A stretch of 64,000 nt of DNA from Bolinopsis microptera. Taxonomy: Eukaryota; Ctenophora; Tentaculata; Lobata; Bolinopsidae. Below, piece after piece: positions 34,011 to 45,709 of this stretch (its first letter is position 1; each line of letters opens with the position of its first letter). Both the position numbers and the translations under genes were made by a program. Location: the NCBI RefSeq assembly GCF_026151205.1, contig NC_087084.1, positions 5,077,538-5,141,537 on the forward strand, read 5' to 3'. Under the pieces are notes generated by a model. The model was not told where the DNA came from. It searched no databases and worked only from the letters and a program-made list of their open reading frames with translations.

Positions 34011-34967
34011 CAAGGGTCGACCGAGTCCTCGGCCTCGGCCTCGGTTTTACCGAGGAATGGCGATTTTTCCTCGGCCTCGGCCTCGGCCTCGGTCAGGAGG
34101 ACAATTCCTCGGTTCGCCTCGGCCTCGGTCAAAAATAGATTCGAAATTCCTCGGCCTCGGCGAAATTTGACGATTTTACCGAGGATTTGACCGAGGATTT
34201 TTGTTGAAATTTTGGGAATTTTTCTACAGACTTACAGAGGTTAATGTAAACGAATTTGTAAAATTGAAAATAAAACGACCAATTGACCAGGACACAAAAC
34301 TAAAAATATCATAGTCTAAGATTCATCGTCTGATGAAATGACAATATCTGAGCACTCTGAATCAGAATAATCTTCTGTGCACAGCTCAGAAGGGGGGACA
34401 GTCCTCTTTTGTCTTTATTTGGGGCTTCAAATTCATTTGGACAGGGGCCGAAGTCGTCCCCAAATGTTCCGATGTTCTTTTTGAGAAACAAGCACCCCTC
34501 AAAGTTTGTTGGCTTAAGGCTGAGGCGATTTAACTTCAGGATGTGCCCTGCTGTAGAAAACAATCTCTCTGGTGCTGCTGAGCTCGCCGGCGCAGATAGA
34601 TATTTCCTTGAACACTCAGCAAGGTTCGGATAGCTCTGCTTATTAGCTTTCCAGTAAACTAATGGTTGAAATGATAAATCAACTCGAGAGTCTTTTAAGT
34701 ATCTGTTAGCTTCCCTCCTTATCTTCTCACTATTTTCTTCGAATTCATCGTCTTCTTCAGACTGTGAGATGCCCTTTTTCCCAACAATTTTTCTGCCAAA
34801 ATTCCTCGGCCTCGGCCTCGGCCTCGGTCAAAATTTGCACTCCTCGACCTCGGCCTCGGCCTCGGTCAAAAAAAAGAAACCTCGGTTGTCCTCGGCCTCG
34901 GTCTTAACTAACTGTATTTTCCTCGGCCTCGGCCTCGGTCGAAAATCCTGCCCTCGGTCGACCCCTG
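34011..34967. mobile_element. 957-bp hAT-type element with CCTCGG arrays
   Basis: Ends CAAGGGTCGACCGAG and CTCGGTCGACCCCTG are inverted repeats of the hAT CAGGGGTC type, with an 8-bp target duplication ATGTTAAC (34003-34010 and 34968-34975). Other BPI copies show the empty site, GTTCATGTTAACGACATG. Both ends are packed with the hexamer CCTCGG in the same orientation (34028-34160, 34803-34945). Inside is a transposase remnant on the minus strand. It sits in the flank between BPI copies 2 and 3. Confidence 0.93.
34309..34785 (-). pseudogene. hAT transposase C-terminal (dimerisation) remnant
   Basis: The minus-strand frame reads SYPNLAECSRKYLSAPASSA followed by APERLFSTAGHILKLNRLSL, the hallmark hAT C-terminal dimerisation motif. 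It continues to a stop at 34309. Only the last part of a transposase is present; the catalytic core is gone, so the element is a deletion derivative needing a full-length relative. Confidence 0.92.
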
Positions 34968-35227
34968 ATGTTAACGACATGTTATAAATTTTTCTGCTGC
35001 TGATATATTCGCAGAGCTTTAGATTTGAAACCAAGTTACTTAAATTGGTCATAAACTTATCCGTATTCTGCAACCATTTAATCTGTTTGGTATTTGCTCA
35101 GCGCATGATCATTGATCTGTCCAAGTTTATACTTTAAGCACGATTACAATCCTCGTTGTATTTACCGTTATACCCTTTATTAGCGCTGATATTCCTCAAA
35201 GTAACACGAGTCACGAAAGAAGCAGAA

Positions 35228-38200
35228 ATGATCATACAGCTGATGTTGATGACGGCAGTAGCTACCACTTGTAGTACCGCCTTGGTGTCACCTTTCGACA
35301 AGGGAGTTATGGGCAAGGTTTCCAAACAGTTCTTACAGGACTTTGCGGACGAGGTGGCCGACAGAATATCTACACAATTGAAGGTAAGGCTGGGACTCGG
35401 GGGGGGGGGGGAGCGAGGGGGGGGCCGGGGGGTGCTTTGGCTAGAATTAAAGTCGAAATTACATCTAGTACAGAGAAATCCGTCTGAAAAACACACAAAG
35501 CTTACAAAGGATTTTTGACGTTTTTGAGTCCTAATAGGTGTCCTTTATGGCTGACCAACTTTTCCAAACTTTTCCACGTGTCTTAAGGCCACTTTTTGCC
35601 ACTTCACCACTTTTACCACCTTTCTTGTTTGTCAAATATCTTTAGTTGTGAACATCGTAGAAAGTTGCGAATTAATCGAGGGTGTTCATATTATCAGGAA
35701 GGAAAACTTAGCTAATTAGCAAAAAATTAAAATTTTTTTAGTGGTTCAAAATGATTGGAATCATCATGAAATAAAAATTTGGCGGGCAAATTTTTTTAAA
35801 GGCCTAACTCAAAATTCTGTCCCAAAACTTAAGGTCGAAATGCAATTCTACGTTGATTCTGAAAATTTCATGAAAAAATATTGAAACCCTATTGAGTTCT
35901 ATTGTTTTGAGCGAAGTTAGTTTCGCAAATATCGCGAACTGAGATATGGGCGATTTTGTTAATTTTTTGCGATTATTTGAACATAGAACCCACAGTTAGG
36001 TAGATATTGAGCTGAAAATCATAGAGAATCCGTAGTTTAGGCGTACCTTTCATATAAAGTTGGTTATATTCAAAAATATTGATATTTGATCAATTTATGG
36101 GCCAAAATCGATCAAATTAGGTGCTTATGCCCAAATATGGGCATATAGTTTTTAGCTCATAACTCAGTAATTTTTTGTCCAATCTTGATGGAAATTCATA
36201 TACAAGTTCAGGGGACCACTAGCTACAAAATCTACTAAAATCTGGCTTTTGGGCATGTTCAGGGTATTTGGCTAAATTGAGCCTAATTTGGACCGGGTCA
36301 CGTACTGTAGTGCGACACGTACTCTAGTGCGAAACACGTGATGTGAACCGACGAATCGTATTCGCAAGATCACTCCGAAATAAGTGACGTGAACCGACCC
36401 GACGAATCACTTAATGGTCCATAAGAAGGATAGGATGTGACCTGAACTTGGAAATAAGTTAGGATATTTTGTCGCACTAGAGTACGCTACCTGGATCGTA
36501 GTGCGACACGTACTGTAGTGCGACAGAGGGTGTTTTTGTCGGACTTCGCACTAGAGTACGTGTCGCACTACAGTACGTGTCGCACTACAGTACGATTACC
36601 ATTTGGATCAAATATGGGCGTGGCTGCCCCACGGGCACCGTTTGGCGGTTTGGGTCCGGGACCCCCTCAAAAGTTCGGTCACCGGTCCTAATTTGTTGGT
36701 CAACTGCTATTTCGAAACTAAGTTTCACAAAAAAAATCAGGGTGAAAAAAAATACCTTTGCCCGTATCTTACTCCTTTTGATTTTAGCCGACCCTGATAT
36801 ATGGGGGTCATGATTTGAGGTATCTCGCATAGCAAATGAAGCGGTATGCAGAACAATACAAAACAAGTCACAGTAGATGTTGGAAGATATATTTACACTT
36901 GCTTCCTACTTCCTAGCTCTTCCTTGGTATCCATGGTATTTTCTTGCCTCCTTCGAGCTGTAAATAAACCATGAGGCCAAGAAGACGTTTTCGTGATAAA
37001 CTATACCGGGTCTATCGAGGTATAAAGCGTTTCATATACCGCATTAAGGGCCATTTAATACAAATGTATTGTGTCGTTCATTATTATTGTGATTCAATAC
37101 AGCTCGATAAGTACTTACATCACCAACTAAATGCAATATGAGCTATGATAAATCACATTTCTTGCACAACTCAGTCTCATTATTGAGGAAACGAAGAGGT
37201 AAATGGCAATCCAATAGGCCAGTTCAGATTAGCACGATCGACGGTACAGACTAAGAGAGGTTTTATTTATTACATATTATGCGATTATCGTAGTACAGCA
37301 GTCTATCGGCTCGATCAGCCTTTGGTCCAGTTTCTGTGAAAATCGATAAGGATGTACTGTAATTAATTATAAAACTCTAATTTCCTGTGGTTAACGTTTT
37401 TAGTTTCAGCCCTTTTATTTATTTCGATTTAGCAATTCCTGATTACTAAAATCTGCCGAGATTAACTGAACTCCAACTACATAAATTGGTGATTTTAGTA
37501 TACTTGAAAAAAAATTCACGGAGTTTATTTCAAAGCATTTTTCTCCACGTTTTATGCCATCTGATAACTTTTTTCTAAAAACTACTTTTCTCTGTGTTTT
37601 AAGCTATTCCAATCATTTTGAGCCAATAAATTTTTTTAAAAATTTTTGCTAATTAGCTAATTGATAATTATCCAATTAATTGATTATCTGAGGTAAAAAT
37701 TTTCTTAACAAAAGTTTTTCTTCCTGATAATATGAACACCCTCGATTAATCTGCAACTTTCTACGATGTTCACAACTAAAGATATTTGACAAACAAGAAA
37801 GGTGGTAAAAAGTGGTAAAGTGGCAAAAAGTGGCCTTAAGACACGCGAAAAAGTTTGGAAAAGTTGGTCAGCCATAAAGAACACCTATTAGGACTTAAAA
37901 ACGTCAAAAATCCTTTGTAAGCTTTGTGTGTCGGCAGATCGATTTTTTCAGACGGATTTCTCTGTACTAATATGATATACCTTATCGGACCTTATTTGGA
38001 CGGACATTACTTGAACGGACATAATTATGAACGGACATTAACATGAACGCTAGAAGGCAATCAAAACCATCAAAAATCCGAATTTTTAAAATCTTTTTTT
38101 TAAACGTTTTTTTAATTTTGGCAAATGATTTTTAAATCCATTTTTCATACAGTAAGCAAGAGAAGCATCGTCTTCATCAAATGGGTTTTCGTGCATTAAA

Positions 38201-40522
38201 TATTCCATGCTTAAAGCATCAGCAATACCCGCTTTTTGGAAACCTTTTTTTATCAAACTACCTCGGTCCTGCATTTCAGTGTAAACTTTTACAAGCCATT
38301 CGGCGTGAAGTGGTTTTATCTTAGACAACTTTAGGTTAACCTTAGCACCACGCGGAGCTTTCCCAGCATTTATCTGTTTCATTACCTCCCCTGAGTAATA
38401 TGAACTACGACAACGTCCTTGGCAACACGATTTACTGTAATATCTAAAGGCTGAAATGTGAAACAAGTTTGTGATGTTGGCGGGGACTAGCTCATGAACT
38501 ATGTTGTTAAGTGCCATAATTTCGTTAACTTTTTCCGTCAAGTGACCCTTGAAAACATCATATACTAGAAAAGTTTTCTGTGCCTCCGGCAGACCAAGGA
38601 GAACCTTTTCGTCGTTAACATACGGCACTATGATGTTATCGATAAAACTTATTGTTGTAGATTCATTTGCCCAATGTTTCTCGTTAAAAATAACCTCAAA
38701 GTCTTTGACAAGACAATTTAGATCGTTAAAATTTTACAATAACTTGTTTTCATTGATTCAATGATATAGTTTAGTCTAATGATAGCTATTGAAATTTACT
38801 GAAATTAAAAGTTGTCATATTCTGGACAAAAAGTTCGAAATAGAAAAGTTTTTGAAAAAAATTCAACGGACTTTAACTTGGACGGACATTAAATGAACGG
38901 ACTTTATTTAAACGGACATTAAGATGAACGCTAGGGCATCCAGCGTTCAAGTAATGTCCGTCCAAATAAGGTCCGATAAGGTATTCGAAATATTATACAA
39001 ATTCAAATCAGTCTTAGGAAATTATGTGATCATAATGTCATGATCAGGTGATTTTAATATTTGTTAACCCCACCAGGGAAAATCATTCAGTGGAAGTGAC
39101 AGTGGAAGTGGCCACTCGTTCAAGTACTGGGGAGTGAGAGTAACCACCCTCAACATCAACCCCTCCATCAACCTCCGTAATGATGGCAGTCAACTTGTTG
39201 TGGACGCGAGTATGTTAGGAAGTTTAATAGCCTCAGGGAGCTGGAAGTACAACAAGAGGTCCTGGTGGTACTCCATGACATTTGATGGAGGAGTTGAAGT
39301 TATGTCTTTGTTTAGTATCTCAGACAGGGTCAATCTTGGGGTAAAGTCGAACGGAAAAGTTGGGTTCTCACATGACTCGGGTTCTTGTAGGTCGAGTATG
39401 TATTATATCAACATTAACGTTTCAGGTTCCTGGCACAACTGGCTTATTCAATTTATTGTGTGGTGGTTTGAATTAGATCTGATGAGAGATTTTGGGGGAT
39501 TTGTTTGCGAGGAAGTGAATGAAGTGGTGGGTGAAGCTGCAGCTAACTTCGACAATGCAATGTTCAACCAGGACTTTTCGATGCCAATGCAATCAGGAGG
39601 AGAACTGAAAGTGGACTTAAACCCGTCAGTAATAACAGGGGGACCTAGCTGTGCTGTTATCTCTACACCCGCAGTTATAGAACTGACAGGAGTACCAAAC
39701 ACCACACAAATAGTCACACCTCCCTTTATCCACATCCCTGCCACCGAGGAACCAGCTAGAAAGAAGAGACAGGCTAGAGACTGGTGTGGAGTGGTTCCAG
39801 GTCCTAACAGTGGGGTCTCCATCAACCTCACGAAGGACCTCATCTCTAGAGGCATCCAGAATCTACACCACTTCGACTTACTCAAGTTTTCTTTGGTAGA
39901 GACAGGCACTGAGGGGAGTAGAACGACTTTCGATGTGTTGCGCAATGGCCAGCGTATAACGACAGCGAGTGTGGAGCTCCCTGAAAACGAGGGACGGATC
40001 CTGGCTGGATTTAACAGGAAGACCGTGAAGATCAGCAGCCCTGCACTCCCGGAAGTAAGCATCACCGACGACGGTATCTCCGTATTGGTTCACCTCAGAG
40101 CACGGCTCACTCTGAGCAGTGATGACCCGAAACTTGAGATTAAAACGGAGTTCGAGTCCCTGACTAATTGGATAGGAACAATGAGGATGGTAAAGAAGGA
40201 CGGGGGATACTCGCTAGTCCCCAACGTGACAGCAAATGTAGATATATGGACTGGGAAACTCTACATTGGAGCGGAGATGGACGGAATGACGATGTCCGAA
40301 CAAAGGAGACTGGAGGAGGATAACTTGATACTGGAGGGGATCGAGAGTCTCCTCAACTCGGTGCTGGAGGAGAACCTGGCGAGGGTGCTGGAGGACGATT
40401 TGCAGAGTGGGATCCCTCTAAACATCCCTGGGGAGTATATGACAGTGGGGAGGGCGGATATCAGTTACAGGGAGGATTATATCATCGTATATGCTGATGA
40501 TATCACCATCAACCTTCAGTAG
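35228..40522 (+). CDS. BPI/LBP-like secreted protein, copy 3 (most divergent)
   Basis: Exon 1 is 35228-35383 (52 codons; FLQDFADEV where others have FTDEV) and exon 2 is 39077-40522, phase 0, 533 residues. The N-terminal lobe differs clearly from copies 1, 2 and 4: NINPSINLRNDGSQ, GGVEVMSLF, CRSSMYYININVSGSWHNW, FELDLMRDFGGFVCEEV. Both family disulfide cysteines are kept, 40 residues apart. The linker RKKR, the flanking Cys pair and the C-terminal lobe are almost unchanged. The changes cluster in the half that in BPI binds lipid/LPS, which suggests diversification there or gene conversion of the rest. The 3.7-kb intron carries a 308-bp MITE and a 1-kb pogo-like element. Confidence 0.9.
36293..36600. 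mobile_element. 308-bp MITE with repeated GTCGCACTACAGTACGT words
   Basis: Flanked by ATTTGGA (36286-36292 and 36601-36607); the paralogous intron of copy 5 at about 47520 has the empty site. Ends share inverted CGTACTGTAGTGCGACACGT, repeated several times inside (36480-36595). No coding content. Confidence 0.85.
37980..38981. mobile_element. 1.0-kb pogo/Tigger-like element in copy 3 intron
   Basis: Inverted ends CCTTATCGGACCTTATTTGG / ...CCAAATAAGGTCCGATAAGG are flanked by TA (37978-37979, 38982-38983); the empty site is seen in copies 2 and 4. Extra words AACGGACATTA and TTGGACGGACATTA repeat near both ends. It encodes a truncated DDE-transposase fragment on the minus strand. Confidence 0.9.
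38086..38628 (-). pseudogene. Truncated pogo/Tigger-like DDE transposase
   Basis: The frame reads KVLLGLPEAQKTFLVYDVFK then GHLTEKV, the region of the second catalytic Asp (LVYDVFKGH), and VHELVPANITNLF. The next block, FQPLDITVN in the related fragment at 48918-49223, is frameshifted here to FHISAFRYYSK. The C-terminal part includes NAGKAPRGAKVNLKLSKIKP. The N-terminal DNA-binding region and first catalytic Asp are missing. Non-functional. Confidence 0.85.
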
Positions 40523-41187
40523 AAAACAGGACGCAAGAAAATGGAGATTACTAGTTTGAGGACTTATGAACTGATCAGTTAGGGTCCGATATCAAACATT
40601 ACAGTTATCCGGACATAACTGAACTAAGTGATTTTTCTAGAGTACTACTTAATAGAATGAATTTAAATATAAGTGGTGATTCATCATTAATGGTTTTTGA
40701 TTTTTGAGCTGGAATAAAATAACTTCAGCGTTTATTTCTTTAAATTTCATGCAATTAAAGTTTCCGGAATGTATCCTTGAAAAAAGTTGATTATTTTGCT
40801 TAAAAGAAAGTCGAAGTTCTGGTAAGGGGTGCATTTCATTATGTATATATAATAAAACCAGTTCTTTGTAGTGATTTTAATTGTTTAAAACGGGGATAAG
40901 TATGGTTTATGTTGTATTATTATGTAGTCTCAATTCTAGAGTTCATGTTAACGACTGCTGATAAATTCGCAGAGCTTTAGATTTGCAGAACCAAGTTACT
41001 TAAATTGGTCATAAACTTATCCGTATTCTGCAACCATTTAATCTGTTTGGTATTTGCTCAGCGCATGATCATTGATCTGTCCAAGTTTATACTTTAAGCA
41101 CGATTACAATCCTCGTTGTATTTACCGTTATACCCTTTATTAGCGCTGATATTCCTCAAAGTAACACGAGTCCCGAAAGAAGCAGAA

Positions 41188-44100
41188 ATGATCATACAGC
41201 TGATGTTGATGACGGTAGTAGCTACCACTTGTAGTACCGCCCTGGTGTCACCTTTCGACAAGGGAGTTATGGGCAAGGTTTCCAAACAGTTCTTACAGGA
41301 CTTTACGGACGAGGTGGCCGACAGAATATCTACACAATTGAAGGTAAGGCTGGGACTCGGGGGGGGGGGGGGGGGGGTTGCTTCGGCCCCCAAGTCGAAA
41401 TTACATCTAGTATAACAGAGAAATCCGTCTGAAAAACACACAAAGCTTACAAAGGATTTTTGACGTTTTTGAGTCCTAATAGGTGTCTTAAGGCCACTTT
41501 TTGCCACTTCACCACTTTTTACCACCTTTCTTGTTTGTCAAATATCTTTGACTTTAGTTGTGAACATCGTAAAAAGTTGCGAATTAATCGAGGGTGTTCA
41601 TATTATCAGGAAGGAAAAGTTAACTAATTAGCGAAAAATTTGCTTTGGCTAGAATTAAAGTCGAAATTACATCTAGTACAGAGAAATCCGTCTGAAAAAC
41701 ACACAAAGCTTACAAAGGATTTTTGACGTTTTTGAGTCGTAATAGGTGTCCTTTATGGCAGACCAACTTTTCCAAACTTTTCCACTTTTTGCCACTTCAC
41801 CACTTTTTACCACCTTTCTTGTTTGTCAAATATCTTTAGTTGTGAAATGTGATTTATATGATAAATCACATTTCTTGCACAACTCGGTCGAATTATTGAG
41901 GAAAAGAAGAGGTAGATGGTAATCCAGGTAGGCCAGTTCAGATTAGCACGATCGACGGTACAGACTAAGAGAGGTTTTATTTATTACATATTATGCGATT
42001 AATGATTATCGTAGTATAGCAGGCTATCAGTTCGATCTTCAATGTGCTTTGGTGCAGTTTCTGTGAAAATCGATAAGGATGTACTGTAATTAATTATAAA
42101 ACTCTAATTTCCTGTGGTTAACGTTTTTCAGTTTCAGCCCTTTTATTTATTTCGATTTAGTAATTCCTGAATACTAAAATCTGCAAATATTTACTGAACT
42201 CCAACTATATATTTCCTGTAGATCCTTGGTATATAAGCAACATTTGACAGAACATAGTGTGGAGTGAGCTATGTGCCCATCCTTGGAGAACCCGGTGGAT
42301 GTCCTTGCTGTACGGCAGTGTTAAACAAGGAACTGAAACCGAGGGGTTCCGTTCAGGCCCTTCACACTTTGTTTCTGTCTAGTTCTAATGTACCGTCACA
42401 ATAGTGACTTTAAATATACTGGTGATTTTAGTATTCTTGAAAAAAAATCACGAAGTTTTTTTTAAAGCATTTTTCTCCACGTTTTATGCAATTTGATAAC
42501 TTTTGGAGGAAAATTTTTTCTAAAAACTAATTTTCAGGCCCTTCACACTTTGTTTCTGTCTAGTTCTAATGTACCGTCACAATAGTGACTTTAAATATAC
42601 TGGTGATTTTAGTATTCTTGAAAAAAAATCACGAAGTTTTTTTTAAAGCATTTTTCTCCACGTTTTATGCAATTTGATAACTTTTGGAGGAAAATTTTTT
42701 CTAAAAACTAATTTTCTCCGTGTTTTAAGCTATTCCAATCATTTTGAGCCAATAAAAAAATTTGTATTTTTGCTAATTAGCTAATTGATAATTATCCAAT
42801 TAATTAATTATCTGAGGTAAAAATAGTCTACAAAATTTTTTTCTTTCTGATAATACGAACGGCTCTTACTAATTCGCTCGCCCAAAAATTTCACGTGACT
42901 TTGGTTTTTATGGTATTGCAGCCGTACAAAACGGTTTTACATAAACCCTTATCCCAACCCTAACCCTAACCATAACCCCGAAGCTAACCATAACCCTTAC
43001 CACAACCCTAACCCTAACCCGAGCCCTAAACAATCGAATTCGTATTTTACTAGCCTGTCACGTGACCAAATCGGTTTTTTGCCCATAACTCTCCAGGGAA
43101 GCATTTTAACCCTACGTCATGGGGGGTGAGTCGGAATCAGCGTCCAAAAATACACCGATTCCGATCACTTTCATGCCCAAAGGGCCTTTTCACAAGAATT
43201 TTCTTAAAATTTGGGCGAGCGATTTAGTAGGAGCGAATACGAACACCCTCGATTAATCTGCAACTTTCTATGATGTTCACAACTAAAGATATTTGACAAA
43301 CAAGAAAGGTGGTAAAAAGTGGTAAAGTGGCAAAAAATAAACGACACAATACATTTGTATTAAATGGCCCTTAATGCGGTATATGAAACGCTTTATACCT
43401 CGATAGACCCGGTATAGTTTATCATGAAAACGTCTACTTGGCCTCATGGCTCATTTACAGCCCGAAGAAGGCATGATAATATTTATTACATATTATGCAA
43501 TTATCGTAGCAGAGCAGGCTATCAGTTCGATCTTCAATGTGCCTTTGGTGCAGTTTCTGTGAAAATCGATAAGGATGTACTGTAATTAATTATAACTTTA
43601 TAAAATTCTAATTTCCTGTGGTTAACGTTTTTCAGTTTCAGCCCTTTTATTTATTTCGATTTAGTAATTCCTGATTATTAAAATCTGCCGAGATTTACTG
43701 AACTCCAACTACATATATTGGTGATTTTAGTATTCTTGAAAAAAAAATTCACGGAGTTTTTTTAAAAGCATTTTTCTCCACGTTTTATGCCATCTGATAA
43801 CTTTTTTCTAAAAACTACTTTTCTCCGTGTTTTAAGCTATTACTTACTTACTTGGGTTACTTGGGTTGGGTTCCGAGCTAGAGTGCTACCAGGCCAAGAA
43901 TGTCTTGCATCTCCACCGCCAAGTAGTAGCGCGTCAGAGGCACGTGCCTACTACGATGTTCGCAACTAAAGATATTTGACAAACAAGAAAGGTGGTAAAA
44001 AGTGGTAAAGTGGCAAAAAGTGGCCTTAAAAAACGTGAAAAAGTTTGGAAAAGTTGGTCAGCCATAAAGGACACCTATAACGACTTAAAAACGTCAAAAA

Positions 44101-45709
44101 TCCTTTGTAAGCTTTGTGTGTCGGCAGATCGATTTTTCAGACGGATTTCTCTGTACTAATCTGATATATTCGAAATATTATACAAATTCAAATCAGTCTT
44201 AGGAAATTTTGTGATCATAATGTCATGCAATCAGGTAATTTTAATATTTGTTAACCCCACCAGGGAAAATCATTCAGTGGAAGTGACAGTGGAAGTGGCC
44301 ATTCGTTCAAGTACTGGGGAGTGAGAGTAACCACCCTCACCCTCAACCCCTCCATCACCCTCCGTGGAACAGGTCAACTTGTTGTGGACGCGAGTATGCG
44401 AGGGACTATAAGAGCCTCAGGGAGCTGGAGTTACAACAAGAGGTCCTGGTGGTACTCCGTGACATTTGGTGGAGGAGTTCAAGTTAGCTCAAATGGGTTT
44501 AGTATCTCAGACAGGGTCAATCTTGGGGTAAAGTCGAACGGAAAAGTTGGGTTCTCACATGACTCGGGTTCTTGTAGGGCGAGTATGGGATCTCTCGACA
44601 TTAACATTTCAGGTTCCTGGTACGCCTGGCTTCTTAACTTCATTGTGTGGATCTTTGAAAAGGATCTGAAGAGAGATTTGGAGAGATCTATTCGCGAGAA
44701 AGTGAATGAAGTGGTGGGTGAAGCTGCAGCTAACTTCGACAATGCAATGTTCAACCAGGACTTTTCGATGCCATTGCAATCAGGAGGAGAACTGAAAGTG
44801 GACTTTAACCCATCAGTAATAACAGGGGGACCTAGCTGTGCTGTTATCTCTACACCCGCAGTTATAGAACTGACAGGAGTACCAAACACCACACAAATAG
44901 TCACACCTCCCTTTATCCACATCCCTGCCACCGAGGAACCAGCTAGAAAGAAGAGACAGGCTAGAGACTGGTGTGGAGTGGTTCCAGGTCCTAACAGTGG
45001 GGTCTCCATCATCCTCACGAAGGACCTCATCTCTAGAGGCATCCAGAACCTACACCACTTCGACTTACTCAAGTTTTCCTTGGTAGAGACAGGCACTGAG
45101 GGGAGTAGAACGACTTTCGATGTGTTGCGCAATGGCCAGCGTATAGATACAGTGAGTGTAGAGTTCCCTGAAAACGAGGGACGGATCCTGGCTGGATTTA
45201 ACAGGAAGACCGTGAAGATCAGCAGCACTGAACCCCCGGAAGTAAGCATCACCGACGACGGTATCTCCGTATTGGTTCACCTCAGAGCACGGCTCACTCT
45301 GAGCAGTGATAACCCGAAACTTGAGATTAGAACGGAGTTCGAGTCCCTGACTAATTGGATAGGAACAATGAGGATGGTAAAGAAGGACGGGGGATACTCG
45401 CTAGTCCCCAACGTGACAGCAAATGTAGATATATGGACTGGGAAACTCTACATTGGAGCGGAGATGGACGGAATGACGATGTCCGAACAAAGGAGACTGG
45501 AGGAGGATAACTTGATACTGCAGGGGATCGAGAGTCTCCTCAACTCGGTGCTGGAGGGGAAACTGGCGAGGGTGCTGGAGGAAGATTTGCAGAGTGGGAT
45601 CCCTCTAAACATCCCTGAGGAGTATATGACAGTGGGGAGGGCAGATATCAGTTACAGGGAGGATTATATCATCGTATCTGCTGATGATATCATCATCAAC
45701 CTTCAGTAG
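41188..45709 (+). CDS. BPI/LBP-like secreted protein, copy 4
   Basis: Exon 1 is 41188-41343 and exon 2 is 44264-45709, phase 0, 533 residues. Almost identical to copy 2. Copy-specific changes lie at the C-terminus: LILQGIESLL for LILEGIESLL, LEEDLQS for LEDDLQS, and SADDIIINLQ for YADDITINLQ. As in copies 1 and 2, the second Cys of the BPI disulfide is Arg in SIREKV. The RKKR linker site and its flanking Cys pair are intact. The intron is long, and its right part (from about 42720 to the acceptor) matches the sequence upstream of copy 1 nearly base for base, including the MITE at 42861 and telomere-like strings. That implies a recent segmental copy between these two units. Confidence 0.9.
42352..42713. 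repeat. 181-bp tandem duplication in copy 4 intron
   Basis: The segment starting TTCAGGCCCTTCACACTTTG at 42352 is repeated from 42533. Copy 2 has it once, and copy 1 has it once but split by insertions. The duplication is private to copy 4. Confidence 0.85.
42861..43235. mobile_element. 375-bp MITE, segmental copy of 26773-27147
   Basis: Same ends, same 9-bp AATACGAAC flanks and same internal CCCTAACCCTAACC strings as the element at 26773. It was carried along by duplication of the surrounding intron. Confidence 0.88.

Noticed and set aside
34020-34175. Ser/Ala- and Arg/Pro-rich frames in the CCTCGG arrays
   Set aside because: Every frame of a hexamer array stays open; these are shadows of the hAT end repeats.
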